A DNA stretch of 13,850 bases from Parvimonas sp. (GCA_022770425.1 JALEHY010000018.1:1-13850), one strand, 5' to 3'; positions 6,714-13,358 are shown, counted from the stretch's first letter. Notes: generated by a model from the sequence alone, not told the origin. A program made the numbers and translations.

Positions 6714-7943
6714 TCATTCCAAAGTATAATCTATCAAATCCTGCTTTTCTAATATTTCAATAATAGAATCCAAAAAATTTTTAAAAAATATACATCTTGG
6801 CTTTTTATTTTTTTCTTCATAAATTAAACAATCACCATTTTTACAAAAAGATGCAAATTCACACTCTTTACATTCATCAAAATCAGAAAACATTATACTA
6901 TCATTAATATTTTTTACGTTATAATAATCTTCTACAAAGCCTAAATTAACTCTATTTGAATCGGAATCAACAGAACATTTAGAGACTTTACCATTAGGGT
7001 AAATAACAAAACAATTTTTATCAAAAGCTAAACAAGAATTTTTAGAATATAATCTCCATAATATTGGTACATGATTTCCGCCAATAGATACAAAATTATT
7101 TATTAAATCTACCATTTTTTTGGTATCGCTAACTTCACTATTACAATTATTTGAAAAATTAGTTACTTGATGAAAATCTGCCATAACATTAGAATAAATA
7201 CCAAAATTATTAATAAAAAATTTAAAATATTCTGGCATATAATCTATGTTTTCATCTGAACAATTTGTTCTTATAATGAAATTTGTATCAGATGTATCTT
7301 CTTTTAAAATATCATCTAAATTTGATATTATTTTGTTGAAAGTACCTTTACCATTAGCCAAATATCTATATTCATTATGCACTTTTTCTACACCATCGAT
7401 TGTTATTTGAAATGTTGAAACTTTCATACTTTTTAATTTATTATATGTATATTTATTGAGTAAATAACCATTTGTTGTTATTGTTGAATTATAGGATATT
7501 CCTTTTAATTTGCACAAAGGGTAAATTAAATTATATATTTTTTCTATGTTAGAAATCTCTAATAAAGGTTCTCCACCAAACCAATTTATGTTTAAATGTT
7601 TTATTTTATTATCAATTATGAATTTTGTTAAAAATTCGATTACATTATATAATTTATTAGATATATTTTCCTTTTTCAGTGTTTCAAAGCAATATGGACA
7701 TCTAAAGTTACATTCTAAAGTCAATATTATAGTAACATTTAACATTGATTTTTCATAAAAGCCTGATTGAAAAGGATTGACTGGATTTAAAAGTAAGTCA
7801 GATATTTCGTTATCAGATAATATATCTTCTATTGAATTAAAGTCGTTACAATTATATTTTAATGATACAGAATTGTTTAAATTAAATATTATTTTAAATC
7901 CATTATCTACTGATGAGTCAAAAATTTTTAATTCTTTTTTCAT
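6714..7943 (-). CDS. Radical SAM/SPASM peptide maturase
   Basis: 409 aa. The radical SAM core has the CxxxCxxC cluster at Cys78, Cys82 and Cys85 (LECNFRCPYC), and the GGEPL motif at 123-127 that contacts S-adenosylmethionine. The C-terminal part carries a SPASM-type array for auxiliary iron-sulfur clusters: Cys304-x13-Gly318-x4-Cys323, then Cys358, Cys361, Cys367, Cys372 and Cys384, with Cys311 in addition. This architecture is found in enzymes that join Cys sulfur to peptide carbon (sactipeptide and ranthipeptide synthases) and in relatives making other crosslinks. The first ~70 residues are divergent; they could bind the precursor leader, but I cannot identify an RRE fold. Start: ATG with AGGAGA 8 nt upstream. 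It lies between the precursor and exporter genes. The clostridial Cys-rich-peptide maturase group (CcpM-like) is one candidate family. Confidence 0.92.
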   Translation of the reverse strand: MKKELKIFDSSVDNGFKIIFNLNNSVSLKYNCNDFNSIEDILSDNEISDLLLNPVNPFQSGFYEKSMLNVTIILTLECNFRCPYCFETLKKENISNKLYNVIEFLTKFIIDNKIKHLNINWFGGEPLLEISNIEKIYNLIYPLCKLKGISYNSTITTNGYLLNKYTYNKLKSMKVSTFQITIDGVEKVHNEYRYLANGKGTFNKIISNLDDILKEDTSDTNFIIRTNCSDENIDYMPEYFKFFINNFGIYSNVMADFHQVTNFSNNCNSEVSDTKKMVDLINNFVSIGGNHVPILWRLYSKNSCLAFDKNCFVIYPNGKVSKCSVDSDSNRVNLGFVEDYYNVKNINDSIMFSDFDECKECEFASFCKNGDCLIYEEKNKKPRCIFFKNFLDSIIEILEKQDLIDYTLE

Positions 7944-7979
7944 AAAATATCTCCTAAGATAATGTTAATAATATAAAGC

Positions 7980-8023
7980 AATTAAAGAAATAAAGAAGCA
8001 TAACCCCCTTTATTTCTTTAATT
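7980..8023 (-). terminator. Hairpin between precursor and maturase genes (partial terminator or RNA stabiliser)
   Basis: A perfect 16-bp inverted repeat: AATTAAAGAAATAAAG (7980-7995) and its complement (8008-8023), 12-nt loop. It starts 19 nt after the precursor stop codon. On the operon strand it is followed by GCTTTATATTATT rather than a clean T-run, so leaky termination or protection of the precursor transcript end is likelier than full termination. Such elements let a peptide gene be expressed far more than its enzymes. Confidence 0.7.
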
Positions 8024-8042
8024 ACTAAAAATTAATTTAAAT

Positions 8043-8144
8043 TTAACCACATGTACCAAATATAATAACTATATTACATCCACAATTCGTATTTTTTAGC
8101 TTTTCAGCCTTGCTATTTTTCTTGATTATAATTTTTTTCTTCAT
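8043..8144 (-). CDS. RiPP precursor peptide, 33 aa, three cysteines
   Basis: A small ORF immediately upstream of the radical SAM gene, with a perfect AAGGAGG 5 nt before its ATG and a consensus promoter about 60 nt upstream. The N-terminal part (1-18) has eight lysines and no signal sequence, consistent with a short leader. The C-terminal part is NCGCNIVIIFGTCG, with Cys21, Cys23 and Cys32, a hydrophobic middle and glycines beside the cysteines. Small Cys-containing peptides encoded next to a SPASM radical SAM enzyme and an exporter are the usual substrates of thioether-forming maturases. I do not recognise this as a named precursor family. The cleavage point is not evident; there is no GG site before the core. 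An odd number of cysteines means they cannot all pair as disulfides within one molecule. Confidence 0.85.
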   Translation of the reverse strand: MKKKIIIKKNSKAEKLKNTNCGCNIVIIFGTCG

Positions 8145-8185
8145 AATTTCCTCCTTATATACTTTTTTATTCGAAGAATAATGAA

Positions 8186-8201
8186 TTATGTAATTACATA
8201 A
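8186..8201. promoter_or_regulatory. Perfect 16-bp palindrome at the RiPP transcription start (candidate operator)
   Basis: TTATGTAATTACATAA is fully self-complementary and lies 2 bp downstream of the -10 box, covering the expected start point. A repressor bound here would block the promoter. A second, shorter inverted repeat (TATTC-GAA-GAATA, 8168-8180) follows in the leader and could form a small RNA hairpin. No regulator gene is adjacent within the operon. Confidence 0.55.
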
Positions 8202-8203
8202 AC

Positions 8204-8232
8204 ATTATACCACGTCATCAAACACAAGTCAA
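8204..8232 (-). promoter_or_regulatory. SigmaA promoter of the RiPP operon
   Basis: On the minus strand: TTGACT (8232-8227), 17-bp spacer, TATAAT (8209-8204), with an extended -10 TGG just before it. Transcription should begin near 8197, giving a leader of about 50 nt. Confidence 0.88.
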
Positions 8233-8473
8233 TTGTTCGTAATATATTTTATAAAAAAAATATATTAAAAATATATATAATAAAAAATTAAGTTTATTAA
8301 ATGTAAAAATAATATTTAGTTCAAATAAATCTATTATTTTAATAAAATATGAAAAAATAAATAAATTATCGCTGTATTATTTTGTATAATTATTTAACAA
8401 TAATATAAAAATAATATCTAAAAATATAATAGAGGCTAAAGCCATATGTAAAAATTTTATAATAACAAATAAA
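8233..8473. other. Extremely AT-rich non-coding spacer
   Basis: Almost pure A/T, with no ORF that has a ribosome binding site and no clear repeat. It separates the RiPP promoter from the GNAT terminator. A-tracts next to the promoter could act as UP elements or bend the DNA. The only candidate is a 22-codon hydrophobic ORF on the minus strand (8377-8445), which lacks an SD. Confidence 0.6.
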
Positions 8474-8500
8474 AAATACTACTCAAGAAAAGTAGTATTT
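8474..8500 (-). terminator. Terminator of the mocR-GNAT transcript
   Basis: A 10-bp stem AAATACTACT (8474-8483) / AGTAGTATTT (8491-8500) with 7-nt loop; on the minus strand it is followed by a T-run. It is nearly the same hairpin as at 4951-4984, sharing AAATAAAAAATACTACT on the left side. It isolates the RiPP operon from leftward transcription of the GNAT gene. Confidence 0.8.
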
Positions 8501-8557
8501 GATTTTGAAATTGTAAAGTATATATTATATATGGATAATTTTTTATTGATTTTTAAT

Positions 8558-8962
8558 TTATCTGATATACGAAACCATATTTTTTTCTTCAATTTTTACA
8601 AGTCCGATAGATTTGTAAAATTCATTATCTCTAATGTCGTAAATATCCGTAAATAGACACAACGATCTGACATTACTGTATTTTTCGGCAATAAAATTAA
8701 AAAGTTTTGTCCCTATTTTTTGTCTGTAAAAGTCAGGGTCTACAATTAAATCTTGAATTAGCACAATATGTTCTCCGTCACCGACACAACGAATAAAACC
8801 TACTAATCTGTTTTTTTCGAAAGCCCCTAAAAGATATAAAGACTTTTCGAAAGCGGTTTTTAATTTTTCGTCATCTTGTAAATATGCACTCCAATTCGCC
8901 GATTTAAAAATTCTCTTTATATCTTCAAAATAATCATTAAAATTAAATTCTTTAAATTCCAT
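8558..8962 (-). CDS. GNAT family N-acetyltransferase
   Basis: 134 aa, a complete single GNAT domain. Motif A at about 72-87 (LIVDPDFYRQKIGTKL) contains the acetyl-CoA pyrophosphate-binding RQKIGT turn, close to the usual Q/R-x-x-G-x-G/A. FYKSIGL (115-121) corresponds to motif B. The substrate is unknown. Start: ATG with AGGAGG, whose first bases overlap the TAG stop of the regulator gene upstream; with only 8 nt between the genes they are co-transcribed and probably translationally coupled. The pairing with a B6 regulator may be casual. Confidence 0.88.
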   Translation of the reverse strand: MEFKEFNFNDYFEDIKRIFKSANWSAYLQDDEKLKTAFEKSLYLLGAFEKNRLVGFIRCVGDGEHIVLIQDLIVDPDFYRQKIGTKLFNFIAEKYSNVRSLCLFTDIYDIRDNEFYKSIGLVKIEEKNMVSYIR

Positions 8963-8970
8963 AAATCCTC

Positions 8971-10296
8971 CTAAATTTCTAAAAACAGTTTAATTCCTTC
9001 CTTTAATTTTTCTTCGCTAAGTGTTGCAAAGCCGAGTAAAATTGAAGGAGTTTCTCTTTTTGTTCCGTACGAGCCAAGTCCGTAAACTTTTATTTTTTTC
9101 TTTTTTGCACTTTCCACGATATTTTCTTCACAGTAGGCTTTTGGGTATTCCAAAACGATATGAAGTCCCGCATCGGCTCCTTTTACGGTAATATCTTTTC
9201 TTTTGTTCAGCATATCAATAAGTAATTGTCTTTTTTTAGAGTAAATTTTTCTCATCTTGTTTAAGTGCTTTTCGAATTCTCCAGTTTCAATAAATTTTGT
9301 AAGTATTTTTTGTACCATAATCGATACAGGGCAGATGAAATAGTGATATTTTTTGTTGTATTTTTCAATTAAATCTAACGGTAAAACCATAAAACTGACT
9401 CTAAATGCAGGAGATATTGACTTTGAAAATGAGCCTATGTAAATTACTTTGTCATTTATATCAATTGATTTTAATGCAGGGACAGGTCTTTTTGAATACT
9501 TAAATTCGCTGTCGTAGTCATCTTCAACTATATATCTAATATTTTTTAAATTTAGTATATCTATTCGCCTTTTCATATTCATAATAACTCCGGTAGGAAA
9601 TTGATGAGCAGGAGTTAAAACGCAAATATTCGAGTCGCTTTGCTTTAACTTTTTTAAACTCATTCCGTTTTCGTCAACGGGAATGTAGTTGTAAGAAATT
9701 TTATTTGTGTCCATTATATTGTGTAACATTTTGTAACCCGGATCTTCTATCGCAAAAGTTCCGTCGATTAAATTAAAAATAATTTGAAATAAGTATTCTG
9801 AGCCGCTTGAAATTATTATTTGCTTAGGGTCGGCATAAAATCCTCGAGATTTTTTTAAATATTCTGAAATTTGTATTCGTAAAGGAAGATATCCTTGATA
9901 GTCAACCTTTGTTAAAATATCCTTGTTTTCGAAGATACTTGAAGATAGTTTTTTAAATGTTTTGTATGGGAAACCTTCATTTGAAACGCCGTTATACGAA
10001 AAATCATATTCAATATTTTCTTCCTTTTTTTCAAAATTTATAGGTTTACTGTCTAAAATAAAAAGTTCGCCAACGTTTGAAACAAAAAAACCACGACGCT
10101 CTTTTGAATAAATAAATCCTTCTTCTAAGAGTTTCGCATATGCGTTATCTACTGTATTTATTGAAATTTTATATTCTTTTGCCAAAGTTCTTTTGCTTGG
10201 AAGTTTAGTGTTGGCTTTGTAAGTTCCGTTTATTATTTCTTTTTTAAAATATTCATAGATTTGTAAATATATTACTCCGTTTTTAATTATAAGCAT
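8971..10296 (-). CDS. pdxR: MocR/PdxR-type regulator (GntR wHTH fused to aminotransferase-like domain)
   Basis: 441 aa from the ATG at 10296, preferred because GAGG lies 7 nt upstream; an ATG 12 bp earlier (10308) has no SD and would add MRSD. Residues about 10-76 form a GntR winged helix-turn-helix (KLPSKRTLAKEYKISINTV). The rest is a fold-type I aminotransferase domain with the PLP-contacting DDYDSEF segment (about 259-265) and the Schiff-base lysine in GSFSK (about 292), followed by SPAFRVSF. MocR proteins of this kind sense pyridoxal phosphate. The divergent neighbours, an ECF vitamin transporter subunit and a pyridoxal-kinase-like gene, support PdxR-like control of B6 salvage. Some MocR members respond to GABA or taurine, so the symbol rests on context. 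Confidence 0.85.
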   Translation of the reverse strand: MLIIKNGVIYLQIYEYFKKEIINGTYKANTKLPSKRTLAKEYKISINTVDNAYAKLLEEGFIYSKERRGFFVSNVGELFILDSKPINFEKKEENIEYDFSYNGVSNEGFPYKTFKKLSSSIFENKDILTKVDYQGYLPLRIQISEYLKKSRGFYADPKQIIISSGSEYLFQIIFNLIDGTFAIEDPGYKMLHNIMDTNKISYNYIPVDENGMSLKKLKQSDSNICVLTPAHQFPTGVIMNMKRRIDILNLKNIRYIVEDDYDSEFKYSKRPVPALKSIDINDKVIYIGSFSKSISPAFRVSFMVLPLDLIEKYNKKYHYFICPVSIMVQKILTKFIETGEFEKHLNKMRKIYSKKRQLLIDMLNKRKDITVKGADAGLHIVLEYPKAYCEENIVESAKKKKIKVYGLGSYGTKRETPSILLGFATLSEEKLKEGIKLFLEI

Positions 10297-10322
10297 ATCT
10301 GACCTCATAAAAAAATGTTATT

Positions 10323-10364
10323 TTGATACTATTAATAGTACCACTAAATATATTATACTATAGT
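10323..10364. promoter_or_regulatory. Divergent promoter and candidate PdxR operator
   Basis: The region between the MocR gene and the transporter gene holds a perfect 14-bp palindrome TACTATTAATAGTA (10327-10340) and a second copy of its half, TACTATAGT (10356-10364, containing palindrome ACTATAGT). A rightward -10 (TATACT, 10354-10359) and a leftward -10 (TATAAT, 10357-10352) overlap. The rightward -35 position falls inside the big palindrome and is a poor match, suggesting activator dependence; binding there would also affect the leftward promoter. Confidence 0.55.
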
Positions 10365-10391
10365 CATAACAAAAGAGAAAGGAGTTTTTAT

Positions 10392-10943
10392 ATGGAAGAA
10401 AGATTCAATATAAAAAAAATAACACTAATAGGAGTTATGGCGGCGGTGGTTTTTGTTGCATCGCAAATTCAAATTCAAGTTCCTGCAGGACTTGGAGTAA
10501 CAAGAGTACATATAGGCAATGGGTTTTGTTTGCTTTGTGGGTTATTGTTGGGACCTTTTGCAGGTGGATTATCTTCAGGATTAGGTTCTGCATTTTTTGA
10601 CTTATTAAATCCTATTTATTTAACTTCTGCACTATTTACATTTGCATTTAAGTTTTTAATGGCTTATGTGTGCGGGAAAATTGCTTATTTTGGACGATCA
10701 AATGCAGATGATATGAAGAAAAATTTGTTAGGTTCAGTCACAGGGGCGTTTCTTTATGTTGTTTTATATTTGTCAAAGAGTTATTTTAAAGATATTTTTG
10801 TAAAAGGACTACCACAAACAGGTGCAATAGCGGCAACTGTTACAAGACTTTGGGCTTCAACCGTAAATGCAATAGTCGGAGTAATAATTGCGCTTATTTT
10901 AGTTAAGATTTTATTGCCGATAGTTAGAAAGACTTTGAAATAA
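10392..10943 (+). CDS. ECF transporter S component, probably for pyridoxine/pyridoxal
   Basis: 183 aa from ATG 10392, selected for GAAAGGAG ending 7 nt upstream; the longer frame from 10323 has no SD and runs through the promoter. About six hydrophobic segments, with loops rich in Gly (TRVHIGNGFCLLCGLLLGPF at 37-56, then GGLSSGLGSAFFD), as in small membrane S components of energy-coupling factor vitamin transporters. The S component captures the vitamin and works with a shared EcfA-A'-T module encoded elsewhere. A divergent MocR regulator and an overlapping pyridoxal-kinase-like gene point to vitamin B6 (PdxU-type). Substrate choice comes from context. Confidence 0.82.
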   Translation: MEERFNIKKITLIGVMAAVVFVASQIQIQVPAGLGVTRVHIGNGFCLLCGLLLGPFAGGLSSGLGSAFFDLLNPIYLTSALFTFAFKFLMAYVCGKIAYFGRSNADDMKKNLLGSVTGAFLYVVLYLSKSYFKDIFVKGLPQTGAIAATVTRLWASTVNAIVGVIIALILVKILLPIVRKTLK

Positions 10944-11734
10944 TGAAAGCAGTTGTATTTAATGATTTTTGCAGTTTAGGCAATTGTGCCTTGAAAGTTA
11001 ATATAAGTGTTTTGATGCAAAATGGAATCGAAATTATACCTATTGCTACAAAATTTTTTTCGGCGCATATGGGGTACAGCAATTATTTAAGTTTTGAAAA
11101 TAAAAATTTTAAAGAAATTGTACTTAATATTTTAGAAAATGAAAAAAGTATTGATTTAGTCTATATTGGATTTGTTGATTCGAAAGAACAGTTAGAAATT
11201 ATAAAATATTTTTTGAAAAAATCAAATCCTAATAAAATTATTTTAGATCCGATTCTTGGAGATAACGGTAAAAAATATTTAGGAGTAAACGATGAACAAG
11301 TTCAAATTTATAGAGAATTTATAAAATTTTCGGATATTATAACACCGAATTTGACAGAAGCTATGTTACTTTCGGATTTTAATAAAGAGTTTGTAAATAT
11401 TGAAAGAGAAGATGTTTTAGAAATGGCGAAAAATTTACAAAATATCGGTTCAAAAGAGGTGATTATAAAAGGACTTAACGAAGGGGAAAATCTTATAACT
11501 TTGTATTTTGACGGTAGTTTTACATGGAATAAAATAAAAAAAGTAGAAACTAAGATTTGTGGAACGGGTGATGCCTTTTCTTCATTAATTTCAGTTTGTG
11601 CCATTAATGATAAAAATTTGAAAAATTCAATTTCCAAAATACAAGATTTGCTCTATTACACTATCTGCAACAAAGAGCTTAATGATGGATTAAATGAAAT
11701 AAATACAGAATTTTTAAAACTTGACTACAATTAA
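10943..11734 (+). CDS. pdxK: Pyridoxal/pyridoxamine kinase-like protein
   Basis: 263 aa, ribokinase/PfkB fold of the PdxK/PdxY/ThiD group. The start ATG shares its A with the TAA of the transporter gene (TAATG), so the two are translationally coupled; there is no strong SD. Family marks: N-terminal NDFCSLGNCALKV, FFSAHMGY (39-45), DPILGDNG (102-109), TPNLTEA (134-140) and the catalytic GTGDAFSS loop (207-214) with Asp210 as expected base. PdxK phosphorylates imported pyridoxal, pyridoxine or pyridoxamine using ATP in the cytoplasm, trapping the vitamin. A ThiD-like hydroxymethylpyrimidine kinase is the main alternative, but the PDxxGDNG signature and the MocR neighbour favour B6. Confidence 0.87.
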   Translation: MKAVVFNDFCSLGNCALKVNISVLMQNGIEIIPIATKFFSAHMGYSNYLSFENKNFKEIVLNILENEKSIDLVYIGFVDSKEQLEIIKYFLKKSNPNKIILDPILGDNGKKYLGVNDEQVQIYREFIKFSDIITPNLTEAMLLSDFNKEFVNIEREDVLEMAKNLQNIGSKEVIIKGLNEGENLITLYFDGSFTWNKIKKVETKICGTGDAFSSLISVCAINDKNLKNSISKIQDLLYYTICNKELNDGLNEINTEFLKLDYN

Positions 11735-11753
11735 TTTTTAATTGTAGTTTTTT
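11724..11753 (+). terminator. Terminator of the B6 transporter/kinase operon
   Basis: A perfect 11-bp stem ACTACAATTAA (11724-11734) / TTAATTGTAGT (11738-11748), a 3-nt loop and TTTTTT (11748-11753). The left arm includes the last codons and stop of the kinase gene. Confidence 0.85.
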
Positions 11754-11796
11754 GTTTTGAGATATATGTTTTAAAAATTTAGCAATTTAAGATATA

Positions 11797-11825
11797 TTGA
11801 AAAAAATTTACTGTAATGTTATAAT
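11797..11825 (+). promoter_or_regulatory. SigmaA promoter of the purD-like gene
   Basis: TTGAAA (11797-11802), 17-bp spacer, TATAAT (11820-11825). Predicted start near 11832, about 40 nt before the ATG; no riboswitch or purine operator is evident in so short a leader. Confidence 0.85.
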
Positions 11826-11871
11826 GTGACTAATATATTATTTCAATATTAAATAAGTAAGGAGGATGATT

Positions 11872-13098
11872 ATGAAGATACTTATAATAGGTAAAGGTGG
11901 AAGAGAACACGCAATGCTTAAAGCATGTCAAAAGAGTAGATTAGTTTCTGAGATTTTTGTTTTACCCGGAAATGTTGGAATGAAAGATTGTACTTTGGTT
12001 GATATAGATATGTATGATATTGAAGCGGTTAAAAATTTTGCTTTGGATAACCAAATAGATTTGACTATTGTAGGGCCGGCAAGTGTTTTGGCTCTTGGAA
12101 TTAAAGATGAATTCGATAAAAGCGGACTTAAACTTTTTGGACCTACAAAATCTGCAACCAGAATCGAATCCAGTAGATACTTTACAAAACAACTTATGGA
12201 AAAATTAAAAATTCCTTCTACAAAATACAATGTTTTTACAGACAGAGATTTAGCGATTAAATTTTTATCTGAGCATGAAAAATTTCCGGTTATGATAAAG
12301 CTGGATAATCTTACTCTTAAAGACAGTATGAAATTGGCAAGAGGAAATAAAGCTGCGATAGATATTGTAAATGAAATTTTTGAAGAGAATGAAAATGCAA
12401 AAATTTTGGTTGAAGAATATATAATCGGAAAAGAGTTTTCTATTTTTGCTCTCGTTAACGGTAAAAATGTTTATCCGCTTGAAATAGTAAAAGATTATAA
12501 GAGAGTTTTAGACGGTGATCAAGGTGAACATACTGGAGGGATGGGAGCGTGTAGTCCTGTCGGGAATGTAAGTGAAATCGAAATAGAACAAATAGTAGAT
12601 AAAATATTGAAACCTATGGTAAAATCTATGTACGAAGATGGTTACGGATTTGAAGGTTTTTTATATGGAGAAATTGTAATTACAAAAGACGGAGTGAAAG
12701 TTTTAAGTTTTAATGCAAGGCTGGGAGATCCTGAAGCGGAAGTTTTACTTCCAAGACTTGAGTCTGATTTTGTGGAAAATATTTTAGATGTTATGAGTGG
12801 AAGAGAACCACAACTTAAGTGGAATAAAAAAGTTTCAGTAGGAGTAGTTCTTGCATCTAAAGGATATCCGAGTGAAGAAAAGTTACAAGAAAAATTAGAA
12901 TTAAAACCTATAAAAAATGAGATTTGTTTTATGGGAGTTGAGGAAAAAAATAACGAATTGTATGCGAGTGGTGGCAGAAATTTAATCATTACTTCACTTG
13001 GTGATGATTTTGAAAAAGCAAGACAATCGGTATATGAGGATATTGATATAATAAAAACAGATTCAATCATATACAGAACAGATATAGGGGAATTTTAA
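11872..13098 (+). CDS. purD: Phosphoribosylamine-glycine ligase-like ATP-grasp protein (PurD family)
   Basis: 408 aa from ATG 11872, which is 6 nt after AAGGAGG; the in-frame ATG at 11866 abuts the SD and is unlikely. PurD joins glycine to phosphoribosylamine using ATP in purine synthesis. Family marks: GKGGREHA (7-14), LPGNVG (31-36), DYKRVLDGDQGEHTGGMGA (208-226), FNARLGDPEAEVLLPRLESD (280-299, metal and ATP site) and a C-terminal YRTDIG. Odd: the glycine-rich ATP loop usually reading K-A-D/S-G-L-A-A-G-K-G-V is here KLDNLTLKDSM (143-153), and GPEAPL is GPASVL (68-73). Length is near the family norm (about 420-430). It stands alone with its own promoter and terminator, not in a pur operon. 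It is clearly homologous to PurD; whether it retains the same activity is uncertain. Confidence 0.82.
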   Translation: MKILIIGKGGREHAMLKACQKSRLVSEIFVLPGNVGMKDCTLVDIDMYDIEAVKNFALDNQIDLTIVGPASVLALGIKDEFDKSGLKLFGPTKSATRIESSRYFTKQLMEKLKIPSTKYNVFTDRDLAIKFLSEHEKFPVMIKLDNLTLKDSMKLARGNKAAIDIVNEIFEENENAKILVEEYIIGKEFSIFALVNGKNVYPLEIVKDYKRVLDGDQGEHTGGMGACSPVGNVSEIEIEQIVDKILKPMVKSMYEDGYGFEGFLYGEIVITKDGVKVLSFNARLGDPEAEVLLPRLESDFVENILDVMSGREPQLKWNKKVSVGVVLASKGYPSEEKLQEKLELKPIKNEICFMGVEEKNNELYASGGRNLIITSLGDDFEKARQSVYEDIDIIKTDSIIYRTDIGEF

Positions 13099-13119
13099 AA
13101 GTATTAATAAAAAAAACAG

Positions 13120-13152
13120 AAAAAACCAAATTGATTTCCGGTTTGGTTTTTT
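13120..13152 (+). terminator. Terminator of the purD-like gene
   Basis: Stem AAAAAACCAAA (13120-13130) / TTTGGTTTTTT (13142-13152), an 11-nt loop and a T-run; it begins about 20 nt after the stop codon. From here to 13358 I see only AT-rich sequence with no supported gene. Confidence 0.85.
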
Positions 13153-13358
13153 TGTACTTTTAATTATTTTATGGGGATTTTATAGCAAAATATAGTTACA
13201 TAATTTTGATAAAATCAAAGATTAACAGTTATGTATATTTTAATTGTTTGTTATTAGATAAATAGTTAGTTTCTATTTCTCTAATTTGATATTATAGTTT
13301 GAGTATAGTTTGGGAGAATATGTTGATTAAAAATTTTAAAAAAATTTTTTAAAAACTA

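Noticed and set aside
8377..8445. 22-codon hydrophobic ORF on the minus strand (MALASIIFLDIIFILLLNNYTK), a possible immunity or second peptide
   Set aside because: No SD, no promoter of its own, and it lies upstream of the RiPP promoter in near-pure A/T sequence where hydrophobic chance ORFs are expected.
4951..8500. Insertion sequence or transposon bracketed by the repeated hairpins
   Set aside because: No transposase or integrase gene, no long terminal inverted repeats and no target duplication; the repeats behave as terminators.
10323..10391. 23-residue N-terminal extension of the ECF S component
   Set aside because: It runs through the promoter and operator region and has no SD; GAAAGGAG fits the ATG at 10392.
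12642..13070. 142-codon open frame on the minus strand
   Set aside because: Antisense shadow of the purD-like gene, whose conserved motifs are unmistakable.
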